A stretch of 45,361 bases of DNA from Solobacterium sp. (GTDB lineage: Bacteria > Bacillota_I > Bacilli_A > Erysipelotrichales > Erysipelotrichaceae): positions 1 to 45,361 of the forward strand of contig JAILQT010000111.1 in assembly GCA_024698805.1 (NCBI GenBank), given 5' to 3'. Position numbers and translations under genes: made by a program. Below the pieces are notes generated by a model, which was given only the letters and a program-made list of their open reading frames with translations, did no database searches and was not told where the DNA came from. Below, in pieces: positions 25,704 to 34,076 of the stretch (the stretch's first letter is position 1; each line of letters starts with the position of its first letter).

Positions 25704-26405
25704 ATGTCCTATATAGAATTCAGAAACGTACGCAAGGAATACATTATGGGGGAAACAAGCATCCTTGCACTCAGGGATGCGTCCTTTCACGTGGAAAAAG
25801 GCGAGCTTGCGGTCATACTCGGCTCAAGCGGCGCCGGGAAAACAACAGCGCTGAATATCCTCGGCGGGATGGACAGGGCTACGTCCGGCTCCGTCATCGT
25901 CGACGGCAGGGATATCGTAAAGCTGAACAACAGGGACCTTGTCACATACAGACGGCATGACATCGGCTTTGTATTCCAGTTCTACAACCTGGTGCCGAAT
26001 CTGACAGCGCTTGAGAATGTGGAGTTCGCAACGCAGGTCAGTTCCAACGCGCTTGATCCGAAACAGACGCTCGTCAACGTCGGCCTCGGGGACAGGCTGG
26101 ACAATTTCCCTTCCCAGCTTTCCGGCGGCGAACAGCAGCGCGTCTCCATCGCCAGGGCAGTTGCGAAGAATCCGAAGCTCCTTCTCTGCGACGAGCCTAC
26201 CGGCGCGCTCGACTACGCGACCGGCAAGCAGGTCCTGAAGCTCCTGCAGGACACTTGCCGCAGGGACGGCATCACCGTCCTGATCATTACACACAATACC
26301 GCCCTTGCGCCGATGGCCGACAGGCTCATCCGGTTCCGGAGCGGCCAGGTGATCGAGGAGAAGACCAACCCGTCACCTGCAGATATTGAGGATATTGAAT
26401 GGTAA
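25704..26405 (+). CDS. ABC transporter ATP-binding protein (MacB/LolD type)
   Basis: A 233-residue ATPase. Walker A is GSSGAGKT (40-47), with a Q-loop in [20 protein letters not shown], the signature LSGGEQQR, Walker [10 protein letters not shown] and the H-loop ITHN. The [13 protein letters not shown] pattern is typical of MacB/LolD ATPases, which work with FtsX-like permeases and do not carry solutes through a conventional channel. It overlaps the permease gene by 7 nt. The start at 25704 has AAGAGG upstream. Confidence 0.92.
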   Translation: MSYIEFRNVRKEYIMGETSILALRDASFHVEKGELAVILGSSGAGKTTALNILGGMDRATSGSVIVDGRDIVKLNNRDLVTYRRHDIGFVFQFYNLVPNLTALENVEFATQVSSNALDPKQTLVNVGLGDRLDNFPSQLSGGEQQRVSIARAVAKNPKLLLCDEPTGALDYATGKQVLKLLQDTCRRDGITVLIITHNTALAPMADRLIRFRSGQVIEEKTNPSPADIEDIEW

Positions 26406-29400
26406 GAAGGGCCGCTGACAAGGATATCCTGCGGACAGTCCGGGAACAGTTCAAGCGGTTTTTATCGATCGTGATGATCACGCTTCTCGGCGTCATGATG
26501 TTCTCCGGACTCAAAGCAGCCTGCGAAGATCTGCGTATATCCGCAGATGTCTTTTTCGATGCGCAGAATCTCCATGATATCTATATCCAGTCGACACTGG
26601 GCATCACGGAAGACGACATAAAGGTACTGCAGGACATGGAGGATACCGAACGGGCGGAAGGCATATTCGCCAAGGATGTCACATGCCGACTGAACGGGGA
26701 ACAGACGGATTTCCTCATCGAGACGCTGCCGCAGAAGATCGATATCCCGTATGTGACGAAGGGCAGGCTGCCGGAAAACAGGAATGAAGCGGCAGTGACC
26801 GAGAAGTTCATACACGATACCGGCGCAAAGATCACGGACGTGATCACTTTCAGCGACGAAGACTTCGCTGCGGTCTCGCTGCAGATCACAGGCATCGTGA
26901 CCGATGTGCGGGATATCAACAATCCCTACGGCGCCGTCTCGTACAGGACGGCTTTCAACGGCAACAATACGGTATATGTAGTCCGGGATGCGGTGTCCGC
27001 CGATATCTATACCGCGGCTGCAGTGACCGTAAAGGGCGCAGAAGAACTGCATACCTTCAGCGATGAATACAGAACGCATGTCCGTGAATACAAAGCAGAG
27101 CTGGAAAAGGTGATCAAGCCGGAACGCGAGCAGGCAAGGACAGACGAAGTCAAAGACGAGGCACAGCAGAAGATCGACGATGCCGAAGCGGAAGCGGAAG
27201 AGGAACTTGCGGATGCCGAAAAAGAACTGAACGATGCCGAAAAGGAATGGGAAGACGGCAGGCAGGAACTGGAAGACGCCGAAAAAGAATGGAAAGACGG
27301 GAAACAGGAACTGGACGATGCCGAAAAAGAACTGAATGATAAAAAAGAAGAGGCCGACCGTGAGATCCGCGATGCGCAGGAAACGATCGATGAGAACCGG
27401 CAGAAGCTGAAAGACGCGCAGGATGAGATCGACAAAGGCCGCAGGGAACTGGAAAACGGCAGGAAAGAACTGCAGGACGGACAGAAGAAGCTTGATCAGA
27501 AAAAGAAAGAGACAGAGAAGGAATTCGCCGATGCAAGGATCCGGCTCAACGAAGCCCTGAAACAGGCGGCGGAAGGGATCTCACAGGCGGAAGGTGCGAA
27601 GCTGCAGTTCCACGAAGCGCTCCAGCAGCTGCAGATGGGCCTTCCCGCATCGTTCGACGTCTATGAGTCCGCATACGAAGAAGCATATTACAAAGCCCTG
27701 ACGCAGTACGGGGAAGAAAAAGCGATCCCCGCAGAGACCGCCGCAAAAATGGGCGCGAAGGAAGCACTCGCACTGCAGCAGGATATCACCGGTATACAGA
27801 CAGGGATCGCCGGCATGTGCGCGCAGCTCGAGCAGGCTTATGAAGGTTATACGGCATACGGCATGCAGGAGGAAGCGGACGCAGCCCTGGCGCAGAAGAC
27901 GCAGCTTGAGACAATGTCCGCTTCGCTGGATATGGTCCCCGCAGCCGCGGCAGGCCTCGGCAAAGGCAAAGGCACGAAACGGTGGATCGACGACCAGGTC
28001 ACGCTTCTGGCGGAAAAGGAGAAAGAGGCGCTGCTGGCTTTTAAGGAAGCGCAGGATGAGATCGATGCGAATGCGGAAAAGCTGGAAAAAGCCGGTCAGG
28101 AGCTGCAGGATGCCGAACAGGAAGTAAAGGACGGCCAGCAGGAACTGGCTGACGGCCAGCAGGAGCTGGATGATAAGAAGAAGGAAGCCGAAGATAAGAT
28201 CGCCGAAGCCGAACAGGAGATCGCCGATGCCAAAGCGGAACTGGATGATGCCGAACAGGAGATCGCCGATGCCAGGGAAGAGCTGGATGACGCGAGACAG
28301 GAGATCGACGACGGCTGGGAAGAGTATTACGACGGCAAGGCGGAAGCGGAAGAAAAGATACAGGATGCCAGGGATGAACTGGCGGATATCAAGGATGCCG
28401 TATGGTATGTGCAGGACAGGACGAGCCTGGGCGGCTTTGCGAATGCCCAGAGCGACGCAGGTGCGATCGAGTCGATCGGCACTGTTTTCCCGGTCATCTT
28501 CTTCATCGTTGCGATCCTGATCTCGCTTACGGCGGTGACGCGAATGGTCGAAGAGGAAAGGGGCCTGATCGGCACCTATAAGTCCATCGGCTACAGGAAT
28601 ACGCAGATCATGAGGAAATACATCCTCTTCAGCCTGTCCGCCGCAGTGATCGGATCCGTTCTCGGCACGCTGATGGCATTCATCGCGCTGCCGATGTTCA
28701 TATGCACATTCTTCCGGATCATGTATCTGATACCGGACTATGACGTGTATTTCATTCCCGCGTACGGCGTGCTCGGACCGGCACTGTTCCTGCTGGGGAT
28801 CCTGGCAGCTGTCATCATGGCCTGCAGGAACGAACTGAAGCAGGTGCCTGCCGCTTTGATGCGCCCGAAAGCGCCGCGGGCAGGTTCCAAGACATTGCTG
28901 GAAAAGATCCCTTTCATCTGGACGAAGCTGTCCTTCCTGAACAAGGTCACTGCCAGGAACATCTTCCGCTACAAAAAGAGGATGTTCATGACGATATTCG
29001 GCATTGCCGGCTGTATGTCGCTGCTGTTGTTCGGATACGCGATCCGTGACTCCGTCCGTGACCTGATGCCGCGGCAGTATGAAATGACGACCGTATACGA
29101 TGTCATGGCTGCGGCGGATGCCGATGAGATGGATGAAGTGCGCACACTTCTCGAAAATGATGCCGAAGCGGAGGACATGACGGAGATCATGGTCACGAAC
29201 GTGCGCCTGGAGCACGGCGGCAGGGAAGAGGGCATCCAGATGATCGTCATCCGCGATCCGCAGCACTTCCCGGGATTCGTGCACCTGTATGATCTGGGTG
29301 ATGAAGAACTGCATGCGGAGGACGGGAAAGTATATATCACGCAGAACGCTGCCAATGTACTGCATTTTAAAGCCGGGGAAATTGTCCGTGTCCAGCAGCC

Positions 29401-30049
29401 GGATCTTTCCAAAGCGGATATCCGTGCAGACGTGCTTGTCCGGAACTATCTGGGCAACTATATATACATGACGGAAAAGACGTATCACGAATACTTTGAG
29501 GATCTTTCGTGGAACGGGTTCCTGATCCGTACGGCCGATGGGACAGATCCGATCGCTTTCGCGCAGAAGCTGAAAAAAGACAAAAACATCATCTCAACGA
29601 TGTGCACGAAGCAGATACAGGACCAGTTCTCCGATGCGTTCCGGATGATCAACGTCGTCGTGTATATAATCATCGCAATGTCCGCAGCACTGGCATTTGT
29701 GGTATTGTTTACTCTGTCAGCGACGAATATCTCGGAAAGGGAACGCGAGATCGCGACGATCAAGGTGCTCGGCCTCTACGACCGCGAGGTGCATTCCTAT
29801 ATCGACAGGGAGACGATGATCCTGACAGTGATCGGCATCGCGCTCGGCGTCCCGCTCGGATGGCTGTTCTCGCAGGCGCTGACTTCGATCCTGAACATCC
29901 CGTCCATGTATCTGGCTGTGTCCCTGCATACATTCAGTTATGTGCTCGGTGCCGGCCTGACGGTGCTGTTTGCGCTGCTGGTCAATATCGTGATGGATCT
30001 GACACTGGATCATATCGAGCCTGCAGTGGCTCTTAAGAGTATAGAGTGA
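26399..30049 (+). CDS. FtsX-like ABC permease with giant heptad-repeat coiled coil
   Basis: A 1216-residue permease. An N-terminal membrane segment is at about 18-38. A long extracytoplasmic region holds two charged coiled coils (about 250-385 and 541-667) joined by a globular hairpin. Two FtsX membrane domains follow: about 690-830, and four segments in the C-terminal third (FGIAGCMSLLLFGYAIR, IIIAMSAALAFVVLF, IGIALGVPLGWL, LGAGLTVLFALLVNIV). The first coil contains six consecutive seven-residue units, DAEKELN, DAEKEWE, DGRQELE, DAEKEWK, DGKQELD and DAEKELN (27212-27337), with Asp first and Leu/Trp sixth. Such mechanotransmitting permeases often extrude or expel molecules, or regulate the cell wall. 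Partner ATPase: 25704. Confidence 0.87.
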   Translation: MVRRAADKDILRTVREQFKRFLSIVMITLLGVMMFSGLKAACEDLRISADVFFDAQNLHDIYIQSTLGITEDDIKVLQDMEDTERAEGIFAKDVTCRLNGEQTDFLIETLPQKIDIPYVTKGRLPENRNEAAVTEKFIHDTGAKITDVITFSDEDFAAVSLQITGIVTDVRDINNPYGAVSYRTAFNGNNTVYVVRDAVSADIYTAAAVTVKGAEELHTFSDEYRTHVREYKAELEKVIKPEREQARTDEVKDEAQQKIDDAEAEAEEELADAEKELNDAEKEWEDGRQELEDAEKEWKDGKQELDDAEKELNDKKEEADREIRDAQETIDENRQKLKDAQDEIDKGRRELENGRKELQDGQKKLDQKKKETEKEFADARIRLNEALKQAAEGISQAEGAKLQFHEALQQLQMGLPASFDVYESAYEEAYYKALTQYGEEKAIPAETAAKMGAKEALALQQDITGIQTGIAGMCAQLEQAYEGYTAYGMQEEADAALAQKTQLETMSASLDMVPAAAAGLGKGKGTKRWIDDQVTLLAEKEKEALLAFKEAQDEIDANAEKLEKAGQELQDAEQEVKDGQQELADGQQELDDKKKEAEDKIAEAEQEIADAKAELDDAEQEIADAREELDDARQEIDDGWEEYYDGKAEAEEKIQDARDELADIKDAVWYVQDRTSLGGFANAQSDAGAIESIGTVFPVIFFIVAILISLTAVTRMVEEERGLIGTYKSIGYRNTQIMRKYILFSLSAAVIGSVLGTLMAFIALPMFICTFFRIMYLIPDYDVYFIPAYGVLGPALFLLGILAAVIMACRNELKQVPAALMRPKAPRAGSKTLLEKIPFIWTKLSFLNKVTARNIFRYKKRMFMTIFGIAGCMSLLLFGYAIRDSVRDLMPRQYEMTTVYDVMAAADADEMDEVRTLLENDAEAEDMTEIMVTNVRLEHGGREEGIQMIVIRDPQHFPGFVHLYDLGDEELHAEDGKVYITQNAANVLHFKAGEIVRVQQPDLSKADIRADVLVRNYLGNYIYMTEKTYHEYFEDLSWNGFLIRTADGTDPIAFAQKLKKDKNIISTMCTKQIQDQFSDAFRMINVVVYIIIAMSAALAFVVLFTLSATNISEREREIATIKVLGLYDREVHSYIDRETMILTVIGIALGVPLGWLFSQALTSILNIPSMYLAVSLHTFSYVLGAGLTVLFALLVNIVMDLTLDHIEPAVALKSIE

Positions 30050-30059
30050 GGTAACAGAA

Positions 30060-30299
30060 ATGAAAGAACTGAAGATCGATGCAACAACGAAACTGACAGA
30101 CCTTGCGGATGCATATCCGTGGCTTGTAGATGAAGCAGTCAAACTCAGCGACAAGCTGAAAGTGCTGAAGTCGCCCATGGGCCGCATGCTGGTAAAGGGC
30201 ATGACGATCAAAGATGCCAGCAAAAAGGCGAATATCGCCGAAGCTGACCTGATCGGAAAGATCAATGAGATGATCAGCGCCCATACAGGAAAGAAATGA
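30060..30299 (+). CDS. DUF1858-like small protein
   Basis: A 79-residue soluble protein without cysteines. The pattern DATTKLTDLADAYPWLVDEA followed by a second helix with SPMGRMLVKGMTIKDASKKANI is like the DUF1858 domain, a small helical domain found alone or joined to other sensors. It starts 10 nt after the permease stop, has a GAGG site, and overlaps the pyroglutamyl peptidase start by 4 nt, so it lies in the same transcript. Function unknown. Confidence 0.6.
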   Translation: MKELKIDATTKLTDLADAYPWLVDEAVKLSDKLKVLKSPMGRMLVKGMTIKDASKKANIAEADLIGKINEMISAHTGKK

Positions 30300-30904
30300 T
30301 GAAGACGATCCTTGTGACAGGATTCGAGCCTTTCGGGGAGGATACGGTCAACCCGTCATGGGAGGCAGTAAAGCTGCTGGATGATGAGTTCGAAGGCGTC
30401 CGGATCATTAAGAAACTGCTTCCCGTCGTGATGGGCAAAGCTTCCGACATGGTCCTCGAGGTCCTGGAATCGGAGCGGCCGGACGCTGTCGTTTCCGTCG
30501 GCCTTGCAGGGGGCAGGAAAGCAGTATCGATCGAAAGGATCGGAATCAACTGCGACGATTACCGCATCGCTGACAACGGCGGCAACACGCCGCAGGATCA
30601 GAAGATCGCAGCGGACGGACCCGACGGCATCTTCGCGACGATCCCCGTGCGGAAGATCAAAGAAGCGCTTGATGCGAAGGGTATACCTGCAGAGATCTCC
30701 AATACTGCCGGCACGTATCTATGCAACCATGTGCTCTATAAGACGCTGTATGCCTGCAGGCAGGGATACCCGCATGCGGTCAGCGGTTTTATCCATGTGC
30801 CCTGCACGCCGGAAATGGCAGGTTCCAGACCTTCTATGGAGCTTTCGATGATCAAAGACGCCCTGGAGGAAGCACTCCGGGTGATCATCCGGGAAAGCGC
30901 ATGA
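30296..30904 (+). CDS. pcp: pyroglutamyl-peptidase I
   Basis: A 202-residue cysteine peptidase that removes N-terminal pyroglutamate from peptides. The catalytic triad fits the family: Glu80 in SIERIGIN, Cys143 in NTAGTYLCNHVLY and His167 in GFIHVP. The N-terminal TGFEPFG is the family signature. The length is normal and no signal is present, so it is cytoplasmic. The start at 30296 overlaps the previous stop; ATG at 30299 is an alternative. The gene ends by overlapping the following ATG (ATGA), showing tight coupling to the TtcA-like gene. Confidence 0.93.
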   Translation: MMKTILVTGFEPFGEDTVNPSWEAVKLLDDEFEGVRIIKKLLPVVMGKASDMVLEVLESERPDAVVSVGLAGGRKAVSIERIGINCDDYRIADNGGNTPQDQKIAADGPDGIFATIPVRKIKEALDAKGIPAEISNTAGTYLCNHVLYKTLYACRQGYPHAVSGFIHVPCTPEMAGSRPSMELSMIKDALEEALRVIIRESA

Positions 30905-31767
30905 GCCGGGTACTGACACCGGCACAGGCTGCAGAAAGCAGTATTCAGAAACAGTTCCGCAAGTATATCTGGGCCCCTTTCCTGGAAGCGGTCAGGCAGT
31001 ATGAACTGATCGAAAACGGCGACAGGATCGCCGTATGCATATCCGGGGGAAAGGATTCTTTCCTTATGGCTAAGCTGTTCCAGCTTCACAGGAAAATGAG
31101 CGGGATCGAATACGAGCCCGTATACCTGTGCATGGATCCGGGATATACGGAAGAGACGAAGCAGCTGGTCCTGGACAACGCATCGCGTCTGGAGATCCCG
31201 ATACAGATGTTCCGTTCGGATATATTTGACATTATCGGCACAGCCGGAAACAAAAGATGCTTTCTGTGCTCCCGCATGCGCAGGGGATGCCTGTACGGTA
31301 AGGCGCAGGAGCTGTCCTGCAATAAGATCGCTTTAGGCCATCACCTCAATGACGCTGTCGAGACTGTGCTGATGTCCATGTTCTATTCCAGCAAGCTGGA
31401 GACGATGATCCCGAAATGCATCAGCGAGAACCATGAAGGCATGTCCCTGATCAGGCCGATGTACCGGATCAAAGAGGAAGCAGTCAATGACTGGTGCAGT
31501 CTGAACGATCTTTCGTTCATCCGGTGTGCATGCCCCGTGACTGCCGAAAAAGACGGGTCGGCGCGCACCCGTGTCAAGGAACTTGTCAGCGAACTGAAAA
31601 AAGAGAATCCGGAGATCGAAGACAATATCTTCCGGGCCCTTCATGCGGTGCAGCTCGATTCCTTCCCGGGCTATAAAACAAAGGGCACACTGCATTCCTT
31701 CACAGAGGAATACAACAGGGCAGATTTATCCTGTACGGACTGCGCCCGGACAGACAACAGGGAATGA
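30901..31767 (+). CDS. PP-loop ATPase, TtcA-like tRNA 2-thiolation protein
   Basis: A 288-residue N-type ATP pyrophosphatase. The PP-loop is SGGKDS (48-53). CFLC with Cys120/Cys123, GHHLNDAVET and a further CAC segment in the C-terminal half fit the TtcA/TtuA group that binds a 4Fe-4S cluster and thiolates tRNA. It differs from Escherichia coli TtcA in ending with an extra CTDC. It could instead thiolate another nucleotide or act on a small molecule. It starts inside the pcp stop (ATGA overlap). Anaerobic, Fe-S-dependent chemistry matches the rest of the window. Confidence 0.82.
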   Translation: MSRVLTPAQAAESSIQKQFRKYIWAPFLEAVRQYELIENGDRIAVCISGGKDSFLMAKLFQLHRKMSGIEYEPVYLCMDPGYTEETKQLVLDNASRLEIPIQMFRSDIFDIIGTAGNKRCFLCSRMRRGCLYGKAQELSCNKIALGHHLNDAVETVLMSMFYSSKLETMIPKCISENHEGMSLIRPMYRIKEEAVNDWCSLNDLSFIRCACPVTAEKDGSARTRVKELVSELKKENPEIEDNIFRALHAVQLDSFPGYKTKGTLHSFTEEYNRADLSCTDCARTDNRE

Positions 31768-31849
31768 ACATCTCGTAAAGCCGCACCGGGCTGTACGCGC
31801 ACGATTGACTTACACAGATCCACACCTTATACAATCTGATGACAATGCA

Positions 31850-31877
31850 AATGCCTGCGGATATTCCTGCAGGCATT
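31850..31877. terminator. bidirectional hairpin between convergent genes
   Basis: A perfect 9-bp stem AATGCCTGC/GCAGGCATT with a 10-nt loop, lying between the TtcA-like gene and the Rpn-type gene. Flanking T-rich sequence on both strands is short, so termination strength is uncertain. Confidence 0.5.
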
Positions 31878-31882
31878 TCTAT

Positions 31883-32797
31883 TTATGCATTTGGGATGTT
31901 TCCCAGCACCTGGTTCACATCACTGATTTGCAGTCCCAGCAGCTGTGCGGTCCTTGCGGCTGCAGCTGATGCAGGCATTCCCTCACTGGTGAACATACGG
32001 CAGATCCTGTGGATATACTTATTTCTTTCTTCACTCCTTCCTTCTTCTTTTCCCTCTGCTCTTCCTTCATTTCTTCCGTCTTCACGCACTGCTGCTATAT
32101 AAGCTTCGTCATCAAATTCTTCAAACAGGCTTAACATTTGTTCCTCCTTCAGCTTTTTCAAATACTCTTTTATTTCATATTCGTCCGGCATCTCTAGGAT
32201 TGCCTCCCTGACTGCTTCTTCCGAAGTCTTCCCGTCTTTCATCTTTACCCGCGTCCTTTCCACGAACCACGCATATCCCTTCAGTGCAGGACAGTCTTCC
32301 AGTATCCTGTATCCTTTCCCCCAGTTGATATTGAAATGCGTGACGACGATCTCTGCAGTCACATCCCCTGCACTTTCATAGGCTTCGCTCAGCCTGCTCT
32401 CCCATATCTCCGGCATATCCTGCTGCCCGTTATAGAATACGCAGTACTGCGGTCTGGGTATCCTCAGCAGTGCACTGCCGTATATCTGCCGCCTGTGCTT
32501 CTCTGCATACGGTCCGTATACATGTGAGCTATACAGCAGGTCCCTGAAAGGCATGTTCTGTGATACCGTGCTCTGGTGCTCATAGAGGTTCATCGTGGAC
32601 CCGAACAGAAAGGAGAGGTCATTGTGGAAGCCGTGATACAGGACGGTCCGGATCGTATTGATACGGATCTTCTTTTCATCTGTATATGTTGTATGGTTTA
32701 CAGCGTTGTACAGGGAAAGAAGATGCTTCCTGTTTGCGGGATCGCTGAAGTACTTGGAGAAGAGTCTGGATTTATATTCGCGGTTCGTTTTATTCAT
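31883..32797 (-). CDS. Rpn-type PD-(D/E)XK nuclease / recombination-promoting protein
   Basis: A 304-residue protein of the Rpn / PDDEXK transposase-like family. Candidate metal ligands are D in NDLSFLFG and E-x-Q in YEHQSTVS, and the PQYCVFYNG and EYEIKEYLKKLKEE segments are typical. The C-terminal tail has a charged coil with repeated EGR units. Such proteins increase horizontal DNA uptake or recombination, and many copies occur per genome. The ATG at 32797 has a perfect AGGAGGTAATC site; the longer frame upstream is not needed. No terminal inverted repeats were seen, so it is not a complete insertion sequence. Confidence 0.8.
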   Translation of the reverse strand: MNKTNREYKSRLFSKYFSDPANRKHLLSLYNAVNHTTYTDEKKIRINTIRTVLYHGFHNDLSFLFGSTMNLYEHQSTVSQNMPFRDLLYSSHVYGPYAEKHRRQIYGSALLRIPRPQYCVFYNGQQDMPEIWESRLSEAYESAGDVTAEIVVTHFNINWGKGYRILEDCPALKGYAWFVERTRVKMKDGKTSEEAVREAILEMPDEYEIKEYLKKLKEEQMLSLFEEFDDEAYIAAVREDGRNEGRAEGKEEGRSEERNKYIHRICRMFTSEGMPASAAAARTAQLLGLQISDVNQVLGNIPNA

Positions 32798-33021
32798 GAT
32801 TACCTCCTGAAACATGGAAAGATATAATCTGCAGGGAAGTGCACATTGTTTAAGGAGGCGTGCATAATATCCCGATGTCATATTTTATGGTCTCATTATC
32901 GCATAGAACCCGCGATTATGCCATACGCATTTTTTGACAATCCTATTTGGAACCGCATTTTCCTCTTGTCCTCCATGTACTTATATATTCACATGTTTGA
33001 GACAAAGTCCTGAAATTTCAT

Positions 33022-33057
33022 AAAAAAACAGCAGAGGAGGTTTTCCTTTCTGCTGCT
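33022..33057 (-). terminator. terminator of the ROK kinase
   Basis: Stem CAGCAGA/TCTGCTG (33029-33035 and 33049-33055), with GG/CC pairs inside, followed on the minus strand by seven T. Confidence 0.85.
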
Positions 33058-33082
33058 TCATGAATGCTTCTGTGCCGGTCTG

Positions 33083-33985
33083 TCAGATACCTTTTGATAC
33101 CGGTAACATGGCTGCACCGACGATACCGGGCTCATCGAGTCCTGCGATCACGAACGGTGTGTCGTGAACGGCTGTATGCGACATTGCCTTGTACTGCTCG
33201 ATCACGCCTGCGAGGAACTTGTCAGCGGATTTCATCATGCCGCCGCCGAGGATGAACATGTCAGGGTCGCATACGCATGCGATCGTTGCGAAGAGCTGGC
33301 CGAGATCCTTTTCCATTCCCTTGATGATGGCGATCGCTTTTTCATCGCCTGCATCCGCCAGATCGAATACATTGCCTGCGTGCTGGATGTTCTTGTCCGG
33401 GAAAGCTTCTCTTCCCTTCCTTGTGATCGCTGTGCCGCTTGCTTCATTTTCGATTGCACCGACGTTCAGGTAGTTTACCTGCTCGCGGTCCCTGTCGATG
33501 ATGATGTTCGCGATCTCGCCGCCGAAACCGTGCTTGCCGGAGACAGTCTTGCCGTCAACGACGAGGACGCCGCCGATGCCTGTTGAGATCGTTACATAGA
33601 ATACTGTTGTAAGGCCTTTGCCTGCACCGACGAGTGCTTCCGCAAGACCTGCTACATTTGCGTCGTTATCCAGGAAAGCGGGCATGCCGAATTCTTTGGA
33701 CAGTTCATCCGCAAACGGATATCCGGCAAAACCGGGGAGGTTCGTGGAAAGGACCATTGTGCCTGCAGCCGTGTTGACGGGGCCCGGGACGCCGACGCCC
33801 ATGCCTGAGCAGTCTTTCCATCCGGGGATCTCACGTACCATTGACTTGAGGTTTCCCATGACCTTTTCCGGTCCTTCTGTACCGTAGGAAGGTCCCTTGA
33901 CCTGTGCGAGGATCTCGCCGTCTTCAGAGATCTTGGCAACTCTTACGTTTGTTCCGCCGAGATCGATACCGATGTAAGTTTTCAT
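33083..33985 (-). CDS. ROK-family sugar kinase lacking the zinc motif
   Basis: A 300-residue ROK kinase. The ATP-binding IGIDLGGTNVRVA at the N-terminus, GMGVGVPGPV, LDNDANVAGLAEA with the catalytic Asp in NDAN, and ISTGIGGVLVVDG are clear. The usual zinc-binding CxCGxxGCxE element is replaced by a cysteine-free YLNVGAIENEASG, and the histidine of GEIGH is lost (GEIANIII). It should phosphorylate glucose or a related hexose at the end of the sugar locus. The ATG at 33985 has AGGAGAAT upstream. It has its own -10 (34030-34035) and terminator, so it can be made apart from the operon above it. Confidence 0.88.
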   Translation of the reverse strand: MKTYIGIDLGGTNVRVAKISEDGEILAQVKGPSYGTEGPEKVMGNLKSMVREIPGWKDCSGMGVGVPGPVNTAAGTMVLSTNLPGFAGYPFADELSKEFGMPAFLDNDANVAGLAEALVGAGKGLTTVFYVTISTGIGGVLVVDGKTVSGKHGFGGEIANIIIDRDREQVNYLNVGAIENEASGTAITRKGREAFPDKNIQHAGNVFDLADAGDEKAIAIIKGMEKDLGQLFATIACVCDPDMFILGGGMMKSADKFLAGVIEQYKAMSHTAVHDTPFVIAGLDEPGIVGAAMLPVSKGI

Positions 33986-34029
33986 GAATGATATTCTCCT
34001 TTTATACGCAGAGTTCTGCACCTGTGTTA

Positions 34030-34035
34030 ATTATA
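34030..34035 (-). promoter_or_regulatory. -10 box of the ROK kinase gene
   Basis: TATAAT on the minus strand, 44 bases before the start codon. The hexamer at -35 distance (TGCAAA) matches poorly. Confidence 0.45.
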
Positions 34036-34076
34036 TCATTACAACTGTCATTTTTGCATGGGATATAATAGCCGGA

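Noticed and set aside
31883-32797. Complete insertion sequence around the Rpn-type gene
   Set aside because: No terminal inverted repeats or target duplication were found beside the gene. Only the nuclease-like protein is supported.
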